A stretch of DNA of 64,000 bases from Kribbella flavida DSM 17836. Its GTDB lineage: Bacteria > Actinomycetota > Actinomycetes > Propionibacteriales > Kribbellaceae. Positions 46,115 through 53,231 of the stretch are shown one piece after another. The stretch's first letter is position 1; the number at the start of each line of letters is the position of its first letter. The position numbers and the translations under genes are program-made. The notes under the pieces were generated by a model. It ran no database searches. It saw nothing but the letters and a program-made list of their open reading frames with translations, and was not told where the DNA came from. The DNA lies in assembly GCF_000024345.1 (NCBI RefSeq), contig NC_013729.1, forward strand, positions 992,001 to 1,056,000. Direction: 5' to 3'.

Positions 46115-47500
46115 GTGGCACAGGATTCGGGGACCTTGCTCACCACGGTGGGCCGTGCGGCAGCGCTGTTCGGCCGGGCCTGGCCGCGGCTGCTGGCCGT
46201 GTTCGTGATCGCTCAGCTCGCCCACCGCGGTGTCCAGTGGGGCGCCGTCCAGGCGGGCGCGAAGGTCGAGGCGGCCGGGATCGCGCTGCTGGCGTTGCTG
46301 GTGCTGATCTCGCTGGCCATGTACGTCGCGATGTTCCTGGTACTGCGCGGGGAGCTGCCCTTCCACCGCCGGGCCGTCGGCGAGGGCAGGTTCGCCCCGG
46401 ACGGCGTGGAGCCGGGCCGGGAGAGCCGCCCGGTCGACGCGCTCGCGGCGGCGCTGCTGCCGTTCCTCGCCTTCTACGCCGCCTACAAGTTCCTGCAGCT
46501 CGAGGCGCTCGAGTACGAGTACGACCTGGCCGTGCACAACGCCAACGAGGACGCCGCCGTCGCCTTGGGCGGTGGCACCGTCGAGCAGGCCTCCACCGGG
46601 TTGCAGTCGCTGTCGACCTGGCTGTTCATCGCGCTCGGCGTCACGGCGTACCTGCTGCGGCTGGTGTTCAAGAAGCGCAAGGACGGCGCGGACGGCGGTC
46701 CGGTGCGCAAGCTGTTCGTCACCTACCTGGAAGCGCTGTGGATCTTCGTGGTCGCCTACCAGGCCTCCTCCTACATCCCCTCGCCGAAGGAGTGGCTGAA
46801 GGAGCGCCAGATCGCGGACTGGGTGCACGACGGCTACGTCCGGGTGCTCGACCAGGTGCTCGGGGTGGAGAAGATCCGCGAGATCTGGGACGCCGTCACC
46901 GGCTTCCTCGCCGCCGGGGTCGCCGACCTGTGGAGCGCCGCGGTGCTGCCGCTGATGTGGATCACGATGACTGCGGTCATCTACGGCCGGGTCGTGCAGA
47001 AGGCGGAGACGCCGGAGCCGCGGTGGCGGTTCGACCGGATCACCAACCGCTGGCAGCGCACTCCCCGTCTGGTCCAGGCGGCCGGAAACTCGGTCGTGTC
47101 GGACTGGCGGGACCGCTGGAGCCCGGTGGTGAACGCGTTCCGTCTGGTGGCCCGGTCCGGGATCCGGCCCCTGCTCGGCTACTTCCTGGCCTGGGCGGTG
47201 GTGACGTTCCTGGCCGGCGCGGTGTGGATCGTGCTGCGCGACTACGTCATCGGCCCGCAGTCGCTGAGCTGGTGGCTGGTGATCGACGAGCCGATCGGTC
47301 TGCTGGTCGAGGCGCTGAAGATCATGCTGCAGGTGGCGCTGCTGGCCGCGGCGTACGACCGGATGATCGGCGGGCTCGCCGGCTACCTGAAGCCGCGGAC
47401 CCGCGCCCTGCACCCGTCGACCGAGGACCAGGGTGTCACCGACCTGACCGCGGCTACCTCGGGAATGCCAGATACTGAGGAAGCCGCGTCGCCCAGGTGA
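46115..47500 (+). CDS. Hypothetical polytopic membrane protein (461 residues)
   Basis: This protein has about eight hydrophobic segments, with two long soluble loops, and no family I recognise. The C-terminal half includes WRFDRITNRWQRTPRLVQAAG and the acidic tail after KPRTRAL. TAGATT at 46101-46106 lies 8 nt before the GTG at 46115, which is consistent with a near-leaderless start; a TTG 24 nt upstream is possible. Its 3' end overlaps by 47 bases the end of a convergent operon of three genes that also encode membrane-anchored proteins. Confidence 0.8.
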   Translation: MAQDSGTLLTTVGRAAALFGRAWPRLLAVFVIAQLAHRGVQWGAVQAGAKVEAAGIALLALLVLISLAMYVAMFLVLRGELPFHRRAVGEGRFAPDGVEPGRESRPVDALAAALLPFLAFYAAYKFLQLEALEYEYDLAVHNANEDAAVALGGGTVEQASTGLQSLSTWLFIALGVTAYLLRLVFKKRKDGADGGPVRKLFVTYLEALWIFVVAYQASSYIPSPKEWLKERQIADWVHDGYVRVLDQVLGVEKIREIWDAVTGFLAAGVADLWSAAVLPLMWITMTAVIYGRVVQKAETPEPRWRFDRITNRWQRTPRLVQAAGNSVVSDWRDRWSPVVNAFRLVARSGIRPLLGYFLAWAVVTFLAGAVWIVLRDYVIGPQSLSWWLVIDEPIGLLVEALKIMLQVALLAAAYDRMIGGLAGYLKPRTRALHPSTEDQGVTDLTAATSGMPDTEEAASPR

Positions 47501-48059
47501 TCGTCGGCTGGACCGTGCCGGCGACCGACGACGGCACGATGAACACCGCGACCGTCTCGAACGGCTTGCCGGCCTGCGGCTTGAGGTAATACCGCGCGAC
47601 CTTCGGGCCCCGCCAGCTCTGCAGCTTCTCGTCGTAGCCACCCGTGCAGCCGGTCGGCCGGTCCTGGAAGGCGCCGTCGGAGGTCGACTCGTCCCAGATC
47701 CGCCCGTCCGGCGCGCGCAGGTGGACCCGGCAGCCGCCGAGCCCTTCCAGCTTGCCGAGGTCGTCGACCTGGAGACGCAGGTAGACCCGCACCCGGGTCG
47801 TCCCCTCCGGCGGGGGCTCGGGAGCCACCCGTGTCTTGGGCTGCGGATCCACCTCGACGCTCGCGGCGTACCAGGTCGCCCCCGCGTACGCCGTACCGCC
47901 GGCCGCCACGGTGACCGGGTCGCGCGGCTCGGCGTCGTGCCAGGACTTGTAGTCGGCCCGCACCGACCACCAACCGAGCAGCGGAACCGTCAGCGCCAGC
48001 GACGCCAGCGCGGCGGTGTTACGGCGGATCCAGGTCGGCCGGGCGCGCCGGCCGCTCAC
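47454..48059 (-). CDS. Hypothetical membrane-anchored protein (operon gene 3)
   Basis: This 201-residue protein has one N-terminal membrane anchor (AALASLALTVPLLGWWSV, about residues 16-33) and an extracytoplasmic beta-rich domain (RVRVYLRLQVDDLGK; GGCRVHLRAPDGRIWDESTSDGAF). The family is unknown to me; two Cys (in GGCR and TGCTGG) may form a disulfide. Its GTG overlaps the stop of the preceding gene by four bases, and its end overlaps the convergent membrane protein gene. Confidence 0.75.
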   Translation of the reverse strand: MSGRRARPTWIRRNTAALASLALTVPLLGWWSVRADYKSWHDAEPRDPVTVAAGGTAYAGATWYAASVEVDPQPKTRVAPEPPPEGTTRVRVYLRLQVDDLGKLEGLGGCRVHLRAPDGRIWDESTSDGAFQDRPTGCTGGYDEKLQSWRGPKVARYYLKPQAGKPFETVAVFIVPSSVAGTVQPTITWATRLPQYLAFPR

Positions 48060-48634
48060 TGCTCGGCCGCCTTGGTCACGACGGCGACGTCCTCGCGCAG
48101 CCCGTCCAGCTGATCCTGCTCCACCCGGAGCGCGATGGTCGCCTGCGGCTCCAGGTCGACGAAGATCTTCTTCTCCAGCACCAGCAACGTCGCCCCCGGC
48201 AACTGGTCGGCCGGCATCTCCACCACGAACGACCCACGAGCCGGGATCCCCGGCGCGAACTGGAACCCGGTCAGGTCGGCGTTCTGCAGACCGTTGCGGT
48301 TCGCCGCGGCGTACGTCGTTCCGTCGGCGGCGCGGATGTCGACCTTCTGCAGGTGGATCGGTTCGCGCGTCGCGGTGACGACGGCGTCGACGACGACGAA
48401 GTCGGACAGCGTGTCCCGGTCGGGCGTGGTCCGCGGCACCCGCAGCTTCTTGCTGATCCGGACCTTCTCCACGGTCAGGTCGAAGCGCGGCGTCTGGACC
48501 ACCTTGCCGATGGTGCCGTTGACCGCGATCGGCTGCTGGAAGTCCGTCTCGTCGGGGGTCACCCGGTAGAGGCCGACGACAGCGACCAGCACCACCGCGG
48601 TCAGTCCGGCGTTGACCAGCTTGCGCGCGCTCAC
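48056..48634 (-). CDS. Hypothetical membrane-anchored protein (operon gene 2)
   Basis: This 192-residue protein has an N-terminal anchor (LVNAGLTAVVLVAVVGLYRV) and an extracytoplasmic domain with KLRVPRTTPDRDTLSDFVVVDAVVTATREP and a FEVPADQL-like end (SFVVEMPADQLPGATLLV). This layout resembles Ig-like DUF4352-type domains, but I cannot assign it. Start and stop overlap the neighbours by GTGA. Confidence 0.75.
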   Translation of the reverse strand: MSARKLVNAGLTAVVLVAVVGLYRVTPDETDFQQPIAVNGTIGKVVQTPRFDLTVEKVRISKKLRVPRTTPDRDTLSDFVVVDAVVTATREPIHLQKVDIRAADGTTYAAANRNGLQNADLTGFQFAPGIPARGSFVVEMPADQLPGATLLVLEKKIFVDLEPQATIALRVEQDQLDGLREDVAVVTKAAEQ

Positions 48635-49251
48635 TTCGTGTTGTCCTTCACCGCGACGGTGGTCTCCGCGGCGAGCCGGTCCTTGGTCCACTTCTCGTGG
48701 TGGTCGAGCACGGACTCGCCGAACGTGTAGTGCTGGATGCCGAGCGTGACCTGGCGCGGCAGCTCTGTGGCCTTGGGCAACTTCCAGATGTAGGCGACGT
48801 CCTCGCCGAAACCAGGAGTCAGGACCGGGGACTGGGTCTGGTCGCGCAGGTTCGTGGTGCCGAGTGGGGCGTCGGTCGGCTTGATGCCGGGCACGTCGAG
48901 GACCCGGATCAGGTCGGTCGGCGCGGTGGTGCCGGTCTTGTCGGTGAGCTCGAGCTTGGTCACCACACCGAGCAGCGCGCCGCCCTCGTCCGGACTGAAC
49001 AGCGGCTTCAGGTCGGTGACCACGGTCACCCGCTGGATCGTCACCTCGAACTGGCCGGCGTCGACCGCGGTTCCGGCGTCCACCCGCGGCGTTTCCTCCT
49101 CCGCCTTGGCCAGCCCGCCGAACGCCGCCGAGATCGCCAGCAGCACGACGCCCGCGCCGGCCACCCAGGTGCGGACCGGTCGCCCGCGCACCTGCAGATC
49201 CTGCAGCGCGGGCGGATCCTCCCGCTCCCCGTTCCCCGTCTCACCCTGCAC
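48631..49251 (-). CDS. Hypothetical membrane-anchored protein (operon gene 1)
   Basis: This 206-residue protein has a short cytoplasmic N-terminus, one membrane helix (TWVAGAGVVLLAISAAFGGLA, about residues 30-50) and an extracytoplasmic domain (FEVTIQRVTVVTDLKPLFSPDEGGALLGVVTKLEL) of the same general type as the next gene. TAGGCT lies 7 nt before the GTG, so the operon is probably transcribed as a leaderless mRNA. All three products have one anchor and one outer domain, and together with the polytopic protein at 46115-47500 may form one envelope complex (inference). Confidence 0.75.
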   Translation of the reverse strand: MQGETGNGEREDPPALQDLQVRGRPVRTWVAGAGVVLLAISAAFGGLAKAEEETPRVDAGTAVDAGQFEVTIQRVTVVTDLKPLFSPDEGGALLGVVTKLELTDKTGTTAPTDLIRVLDVPGIKPTDAPLGTTNLRDQTQSPVLTPGFGEDVAYIWKLPKATELPRQVTLGIQHYTFGESVLDHHEKWTKDRLAAETTVAVKDNTK

Positions 49252-49276
49252 AGCCCGAAGCCTAGCGACCGGAAGG

Positions 49277-49711
49277 TCAGTCGAAGGGCCGGCCACGGAG
49301 CCGTTTGGTCTCGCCGCGACGCTTCTTCTCGTCCAGCCGACGACGGACGGAGCCCTTGCTGGGCCGGGTGGGGCGGCGTTGGCGCGGCGGTGAGGCGATG
49401 GCGTCGCGCAGCAGGCTGGCGAGCCGGGCGCGCGCGGCCTCCCGGTTGCGCCACTGGGACCGGTGCTCGGACGCCGCGACGGTCAGCACGCCGTCCACCA
49501 GGCGGGACGACAGCCGCTCCAGCGCCCGCGCCTTGAGGGGTTCGCCGAGCGCGGTCGTCGAGGCCAGGTCGAAGATCAGCTCGACCCGGCTGTCGGCGGT
49601 GTTCACGGACTGACCGCCGGGGCCGCTGGAGCGGGAGAAGCGCCAGCCCAGCTCGGCCTCGGGAATCACCACCCCGGCACGTACCGTCAGCCCGCCGTCC
49701 ATGGCGCCCAT
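49277..49711 (-). CDS. arfB: Alternative ribosome-rescue factor ArfB (YaeJ)
   Basis: This 144-residue peptidyl-tRNA hydrolase frees stalled ribosomes. The GGQ motif is in RSSGPGGQSVNT near residue 33, and the C-terminal Arg/Lys-rich tail (SVRRRLDEKKRRGETKRLRG) inserts into the empty mRNA channel. An ATG nine bases downstream is an alternative start; neither has a clear ribosome-binding site. It is divergent from thiX. Confidence 0.92.
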   Translation of the reverse strand: MGAMDGGLTVRAGVVIPEAELGWRFSRSSGPGGQSVNTADSRVELIFDLASTTALGEPLKARALERLSSRLVDGVLTVAASEHRSQWRNREAARARLASLLRDAIASPPRQRRPTRPSKGSVRRRLDEKKRRGETKRLRGRPFD

Positions 49712-49815
49712 TCAACCCGATGCGGCGGCGTCGCCCGCGGTGCTGGCCAGCGGGCCGTCCAAGGGATGGAACGGCCGGCGGGTGGGCAAAAGCCACCGAC
49801 GTACTCTGGTTCGCT

Positions 49816-50277
49816 GTGAGTTCAGGAATCGTCGTACTGGTCGCCGCGCTCGCCGCCGGCGTGCTCCTGAGCGTGCTGAAGACCTGGTACGACGGACGGT
49901 TCCGCGCGACGCGGGTGATCGAGGGACGAGCGGTGGACGAGACGGAGCGGCCCGCGGACCGGGTGACGGCCGAGGACATCGGCGCCGAGCTGGGGGAGCG
50001 GGCGACGCTGCTGCAGTTCTCCTCCGCGTTCTGCGCGCCGTGCCGGGCGACCCGCCGGGTGCTGGCCGAGGTGGAGTCGATGGTCGACGGCGTACGGCAC
50101 GTCGAGATCGACGCGGAGTCGCACCTGGAGCTGGTGCGCCGGCTCAACATCATGCGCACCCCGACCGTGCTCGTGCTGGACGCCGCCGGGGGCACCGTGA
50201 CCCGGGCCAGCGGTCAGCCGCGCAAGGCCGACGTCATCGCGGCACTCGGCGCTGCCGTCGACCGCCGGGCGAGCTGA
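49816..50277 (+). CDS. Membrane-anchored thioredoxin-like protein (ThiX-like)
   Basis: This 153-residue protein has an N-terminal membrane helix (GIVVLVAALAAGVLLSVL) and a thioredoxin domain whose active site reads SAFCAPCRATR (Cys73, Cys76), with the cis-Pro segment MRTPTVLVLD. CAPC is a variant of CGPC. TACTCT lies 8 nt before the GTG. It sits near sseA and DUF1416, as in mycobacteria (thiX-cysA2-sseC2), which points to sulfur or thiol metabolism. Confidence 0.88.
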   Translation: MSSGIVVLVAALAAGVLLSVLKTWYDGRFRATRVIEGRAVDETERPADRVTAEDIGAELGERATLLQFSSAFCAPCRATRRVLAEVESMVDGVRHVEIDAESHLELVRRLNIMRTPTVLVLDAAGGTVTRASGQPRKADVIAALGAAVDRRAS

Positions 50278-50311
50278 CTGCCTGACCCCGTGAATGCCGC
50301 ATCCTGAGCGG

Positions 50312-51013
50312 ATGACGGCGCCTGGTTGGTACGACGACCCCTGGAATCCCGCGCAGCAGCGGTACTGGGACGGCGCAACCTGGACCCCGCAGGAGCGGCC
50401 GCGGCAGGGACCTCCGGCGTACCTGGGACAAGCCGGTGCGGCGGGCTACGGCTCCGACCCGGCGGTCGCCGCGACGCCTGACGGCGTACCGCTGGCGGGA
50501 TGGTGGACGCGAGCCGTCGCCAAGCTGCTCGACTGGCTGATCGTGTTCGTCGTGAGCCTGCCCCTCAGCGGCTATTTCTGGTACCGGTTCTTCGTGGAGC
50601 CCGATCCGGGGACGCCGCTGTTCAGCCTGGTCGAGCCGTGGGCCGAGTACCGGTGGGTGCTCGCGACCTCCCTGATCCAGCTGCTGGTGGGCGTTGTCTA
50701 CGAGTACCTGTTCCTCGTTCGGACCGGGGCGACGCCCGGCAAGATGGCGGTGGGAATCAGCGTCCGGCTCCGGGACGTCGCCGGACCTCCGCCGGGACCG
50801 GCCGTGCTCAAGCGGATCGGGCTGACCTCGGCGTTCTCCTTGGCCGGCACTGCCCCGGGGGTGGTGGGCATTCTGGGCATCGGCTCCCTGGTCGACGTTC
50901 TCTGGCCGCTGCGGGACGGCAAGAAGCAGGCCCTGCACGACAAGGTGGCCGCGACCAACGTCGTCCGCGGCAAGCAACCGCAGCCTGCCGCCTGGAGTGC
51001 AAATCCCGCATAG
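50312..51013 (+). CDS. DUF2510-RDD membrane protein
   Basis: This 233-residue protein starts with a DUF2510 motif (PGWYDDPWNPAQQRYWDGATWTP) and a Pro/Gly-rich linker and ends in an RDD domain with three to four helices (GWWTRAVAKLLDWLIVF; GATPGKMAVGISVRLRD; LHDKVAATNVV). It is the third RDD protein of the window. The ATG at 50312 is chosen since DUF2510 proteins start right before PGWYxDP. Function unknown. Confidence 0.88.
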   Translation: MTAPGWYDDPWNPAQQRYWDGATWTPQERPRQGPPAYLGQAGAAGYGSDPAVAATPDGVPLAGWWTRAVAKLLDWLIVFVVSLPLSGYFWYRFFVEPDPGTPLFSLVEPWAEYRWVLATSLIQLLVGVVYEYLFLVRTGATPGKMAVGISVRLRDVAGPPPGPAVLKRIGLTSAFSLAGTAPGVVGILGIGSLVDVLWPLRDGKKQALHDKVAATNVVRGKQPQPAAWSANPA

Positions 51014-51080
51014 TGATCAGTTGTCTCAATGGATGGGACCATTGGCGTGGCTGCCGGTGGCTTTCCGTACTCTCGGGGGC

Positions 51081-51161
51081 GTGGCCTACACGACGTGGTT
51101 GACCAAGCGCAGGGCAGTGGACAACTGCCGCATGCGCTCGTCCCTGTGTCGTCCCCACTGA
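51081..51161 (+). CDS. Leaderless short ORF, putative cysteine leader peptide
   Basis: A 26-codon ORF reads VAYTTWLTKRRAVDNCRM followed by RSSLCRPH and a TGA. The core LTKRRAVDxCR resembles actinobacterial leader peptides found before sulfur-metabolism genes, which carry Cys codons near the end and work as cysteine-responsive attenuators. TACTCT at 51068-51073 lies 7 nt before the GTG, so the ORF is at the very 5' end of the mRNA. It is 115 nt upstream of the DUF4395-sseA-DUF1416 operon. The two Cys codons are at positions 16 and 23. Confidence 0.7.
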   Translation: MAYTTWLTKRRAVDNCRMRSSLCRPH

Positions 51162-51184
51162 CCAGGCGGCGTCCAGAGCGCTCC

Positions 51185-51209
51185 GGAACCGGTCGCTGAG
51201 CACGGTTCC
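51185..51209 (+). promoter_or_regulatory. Hairpin in the sulfur-operon leader
   Basis: GGAACCG (51185-51191) and CGGTTCC (51203-51209) form a 7-bp stem with an 11-nt loop, 24 nt after the leader-peptide stop. With flanking GC-rich stretches it could be one arm of an attenuator. The alternative structures need to be computed. Confidence 0.4.
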
Positions 51210-51275
51210 CAGTACGTCGCCTCCCGCAGCTTCGGGCGGGCCCGGCTCGATCCAGCTCCTTGTCGAGGAGTCGTT

Positions 51276-51749
51276 GTGTCCCACCAGGCGGCAACATCCC
51301 AGGCGCAGGCCCGGCTCGACCCGCGCGGACTCCGGTTCGCGGCGGCGCTGACCACGGTCGTGCTCGCCGCGACGCTGATCCTGAACAGTCCGTGGCCGCT
51401 CGTGGTCCAGGCCGCCGTGTTCGCCGTCTCGGTCGCGTTCGGGGTCCAGGCCTCGCCGTACGGGCTGGTGTTCAAACGGCTGGTCCGGCCCCGGCTCGGA
51501 CCGCCCGCGGAGCTGGAGGACGCGGCGCCACCGCGGTTCGCCCAGCTGGTCGGACTGGTCTTCGCCGCGCTCGGCCTGATCGGTTACTTCTCCGGCGCCG
51601 AGCTGCTCGGCGTCGTCGCCACCGGATTCGCCCTGGTCGCCGCGTTCGTGAACGCCGCGGTCGGGCTGTGCCTCGGCTGCGAGGCCTATCTGCTGGTCCA
51701 ACGCATTCGTACGCCAACCACCACCACACCTGAGGAGCAGCACACATGA
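51276..51749 (+). CDS. DUF4395 membrane protein
   Basis: This 157-residue protein has four membrane helices and matches DUF4395 (DPRGLRFAAALTTVVLAATL; FGVQASPYGLVFKRLVRPRLG; FVNAAVGLCLGCEAYLL). The GLCLGCE motif has two conserved Cys. The family accompanies sulfurtransferases and thioredoxins in actinobacteria and probably acts in membrane sulfur transfer. GAGGAG before the GTG supports the start. It overlaps sseA by ATGA. Confidence 0.92.
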   Translation: MSHQAATSQAQARLDPRGLRFAAALTTVVLAATLILNSPWPLVVQAAVFAVSVAFGVQASPYGLVFKRLVRPRLGPPAELEDAAPPRFAQLVGLVFAALGLIGYFSGAELLGVVATGFALVAAFVNAAVGLCLGCEAYLLVQRIRTPTTTTPEEQHT

Positions 51750-52594
51750 GCAGGGAATCCGCTCTCGTCTCGGCCGACTGGGTCGAGGAGCACAAGTCCG
51801 ACGAGAACGTCGTGCTGATCGAGGTCGACGAGGACGTCTCGGCGTACGACGCCGGCCACATCGCCGGTGCGATCAAGCTGGACTGGAAGGAAGACCTCCA
51901 GGACCCGGTCCGCCGCGACTTCGTCAACCAGGAGCAGTTCCAGGCGCTGCTGTCCGAGCGCGGGGTCGGCAACGACGACATCGTCGTGCTGTACGGCGGC
52001 AACAACAACTGGTTCGCCGCCTACGCGTTCTGGTACTTCAAGCTGTACGGCCACGCCGACGTCCGGCTGCTCGACGGCGGCCGGAAGCGCTGGGAGCTGG
52101 ACAGCCGCGAGCTCACCGACGAGGTGGTCAAGCGCGAGGCCACGCAGTACACCGCGAACGCTCCCGACCTGAGCATCCGCGCCTTCCGCGACGAGGTGCA
52201 GGAGGCCATCGGCGTGAAGAACCTGGTCGACGTGCGCAGCCCCGACGAGTACGCCGGCCGGCTGCTCGCCCCGGCCCACCTCCCGCAGGAGCAGGCGCAG
52301 CGGGCCGGGCACATCCCGACCGCGGCCAGCATCCCGTGGAGCAAGGCGGCCAACGACGACGGCACCTTCCGCTCCGACGACGAGCTGAAGAAGCTGTACG
52401 CCGACGCCGGCGTGGACTTCGGCAAGGACACCATCGCGTACTGCCGGATCGGCGAGCGTTCGGCGCACACCTGGTTCGTGCTGCACGAGCTGCTCGGTCA
52501 GGAGAACGTCAAGAACTACGACGGTTCGTGGACCGAGTGGGGCTCGCTGGTCGGCGTGCCGGTGGCCCTCGGCGACGAGCCCGGGAAGGCCTGA
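51746..52594 (+). CDS. sseA: Thiosulfate sulfurtransferase (rhodanese), SseA/CysA2-type
   Basis: This 282-residue enzyme moves the sulfane sulfur of thiosulfate to an acceptor. It has two rhodanese domains; the second has the catalytic Cys233 in AYCRIGERSAHTW, the first (YGGNNNW) lacks Cys. In mycobacteria the homologue is CysA2, next to sseC2. It is the middle gene of the DUF4395-sseA-DUF1416 unit, probably under cysteine-dependent control through the upstream leader ORF. Confidence 0.96.
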   Translation: MSRESALVSADWVEEHKSDENVVLIEVDEDVSAYDAGHIAGAIKLDWKEDLQDPVRRDFVNQEQFQALLSERGVGNDDIVVLYGGNNNWFAAYAFWYFKLYGHADVRLLDGGRKRWELDSRELTDEVVKREATQYTANAPDLSIRAFRDEVQEAIGVKNLVDVRSPDEYAGRLLAPAHLPQEQAQRAGHIPTAASIPWSKAANDDGTFRSDDELKKLYADAGVDFGKDTIAYCRIGERSAHTWFVLHELLGQENVKNYDGSWTEWGSLVGVPVALGDEPGKA

Positions 52595-52595
52595 C

Positions 52596-52892
52596 ATGTG
52601 CGGAGCGAAGAAGGGCGGCCTCGACCTCAAGGGTGTCGATGTCGACAAGGAGGCCGTGATCCAGGGCCAGGTGCTGCGCGGCGAGGAGCCGGTCGGCGGC
52701 GCCTACGTGCGGCTGCTGGACGCGTCCGGTGAGTTCACGGCCGAGGTGCCGACGTCGGCGACCGGGCACTTCCGGTTCTTCGCCGCGCCCGGCAGCTGGA
52801 CCCTGCGCACGCTGGCCCCGAAGGCTTCGCCGGTCGACCGGCAGGTCGTCGCGCAGTACGGCGAGGTGGCCGAGGTGGCCGTCACGGTCTGA
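52596..52892 (+). CDS. DUF1416 protein (SseC-type)
   Basis: This 98-residue protein begins MCGAKKGGLDLKGVDV, the DUF1416 signature, and has a carboxypeptidase-regulatory-like beta fold (VIQGQVLRGEEPVGGAYVRLLDASGEF). It is always linked to sseA in actinobacteria (SseC); the N-terminal Cys may take part in sulfur transfer. One base separates it from sseA. An intrinsic terminator follows. Confidence 0.94.
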   Translation: MCGAKKGGLDLKGVDVDKEAVIQGQVLRGEEPVGGAYVRLLDASGEFTAEVPTSATGHFRFFAAPGSWTLRTLAPKASPVDRQVVAQYGEVAEVAVTV

Positions 52893-52909
52893 GTACAGTA
52901 CTGCCCCTA

Positions 52910-52942
52910 GGAGGGCCCGAGCCTTGCGCGCCCGGGCCCTCC
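52910..52942 (+). terminator. Intrinsic terminator of the sulfur operon
   Basis: GGAGGGCCCG (52910-52919) and CGGGCCCTCC (52933-52942) form a 10-bp stem followed by GATTTTT. This is the only hairpin of the window with a T tract. Confidence 0.93.
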
Positions 52943-53231
52943 GATTTTTGTTGCCTCAGGCATCTTTGATTTGTTGCGGTACGCCCGCGGCTTTCTCAGT
53001 ACTGCGTCGGCTGTGTCGCGAAACACCAACAAGACGTGGGATTTCGGCGTGTCGTACTGGACTCGGGGTGTCGGTGTCCGCACAAGGTGATCCTCACCAT
53101 CACAAGGTCGGCGGTTAGGTAACGGTTTGGTCACGGACCATGCTTTGCTCGTTACCAACCGCGACCACCTGAGTTGTGTCTGTGTCCTGGCCCGCACTGT
53201 GGGTCACGTCATCACTCAGGGAGGAGGGGTC
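52943..53231 (+). promoter_or_regulatory. Regulatory region of the secreted protein gene
   Basis: This AT-richer stretch has no ORF of note. CACAAGGT occurs at 53081 and 53101; GTAACG (53119) and GTCACG (53130) are direct repeats 11 nt apart, similar to MtrA-type sites of cell-envelope genes; and GGTAACG (53118-53124) is inverted to CGTTACC (53150-53156). GGAGGAGGGG right before the ATG is a strong ribosome-binding site. Factors are inferred only. Confidence 0.4.
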
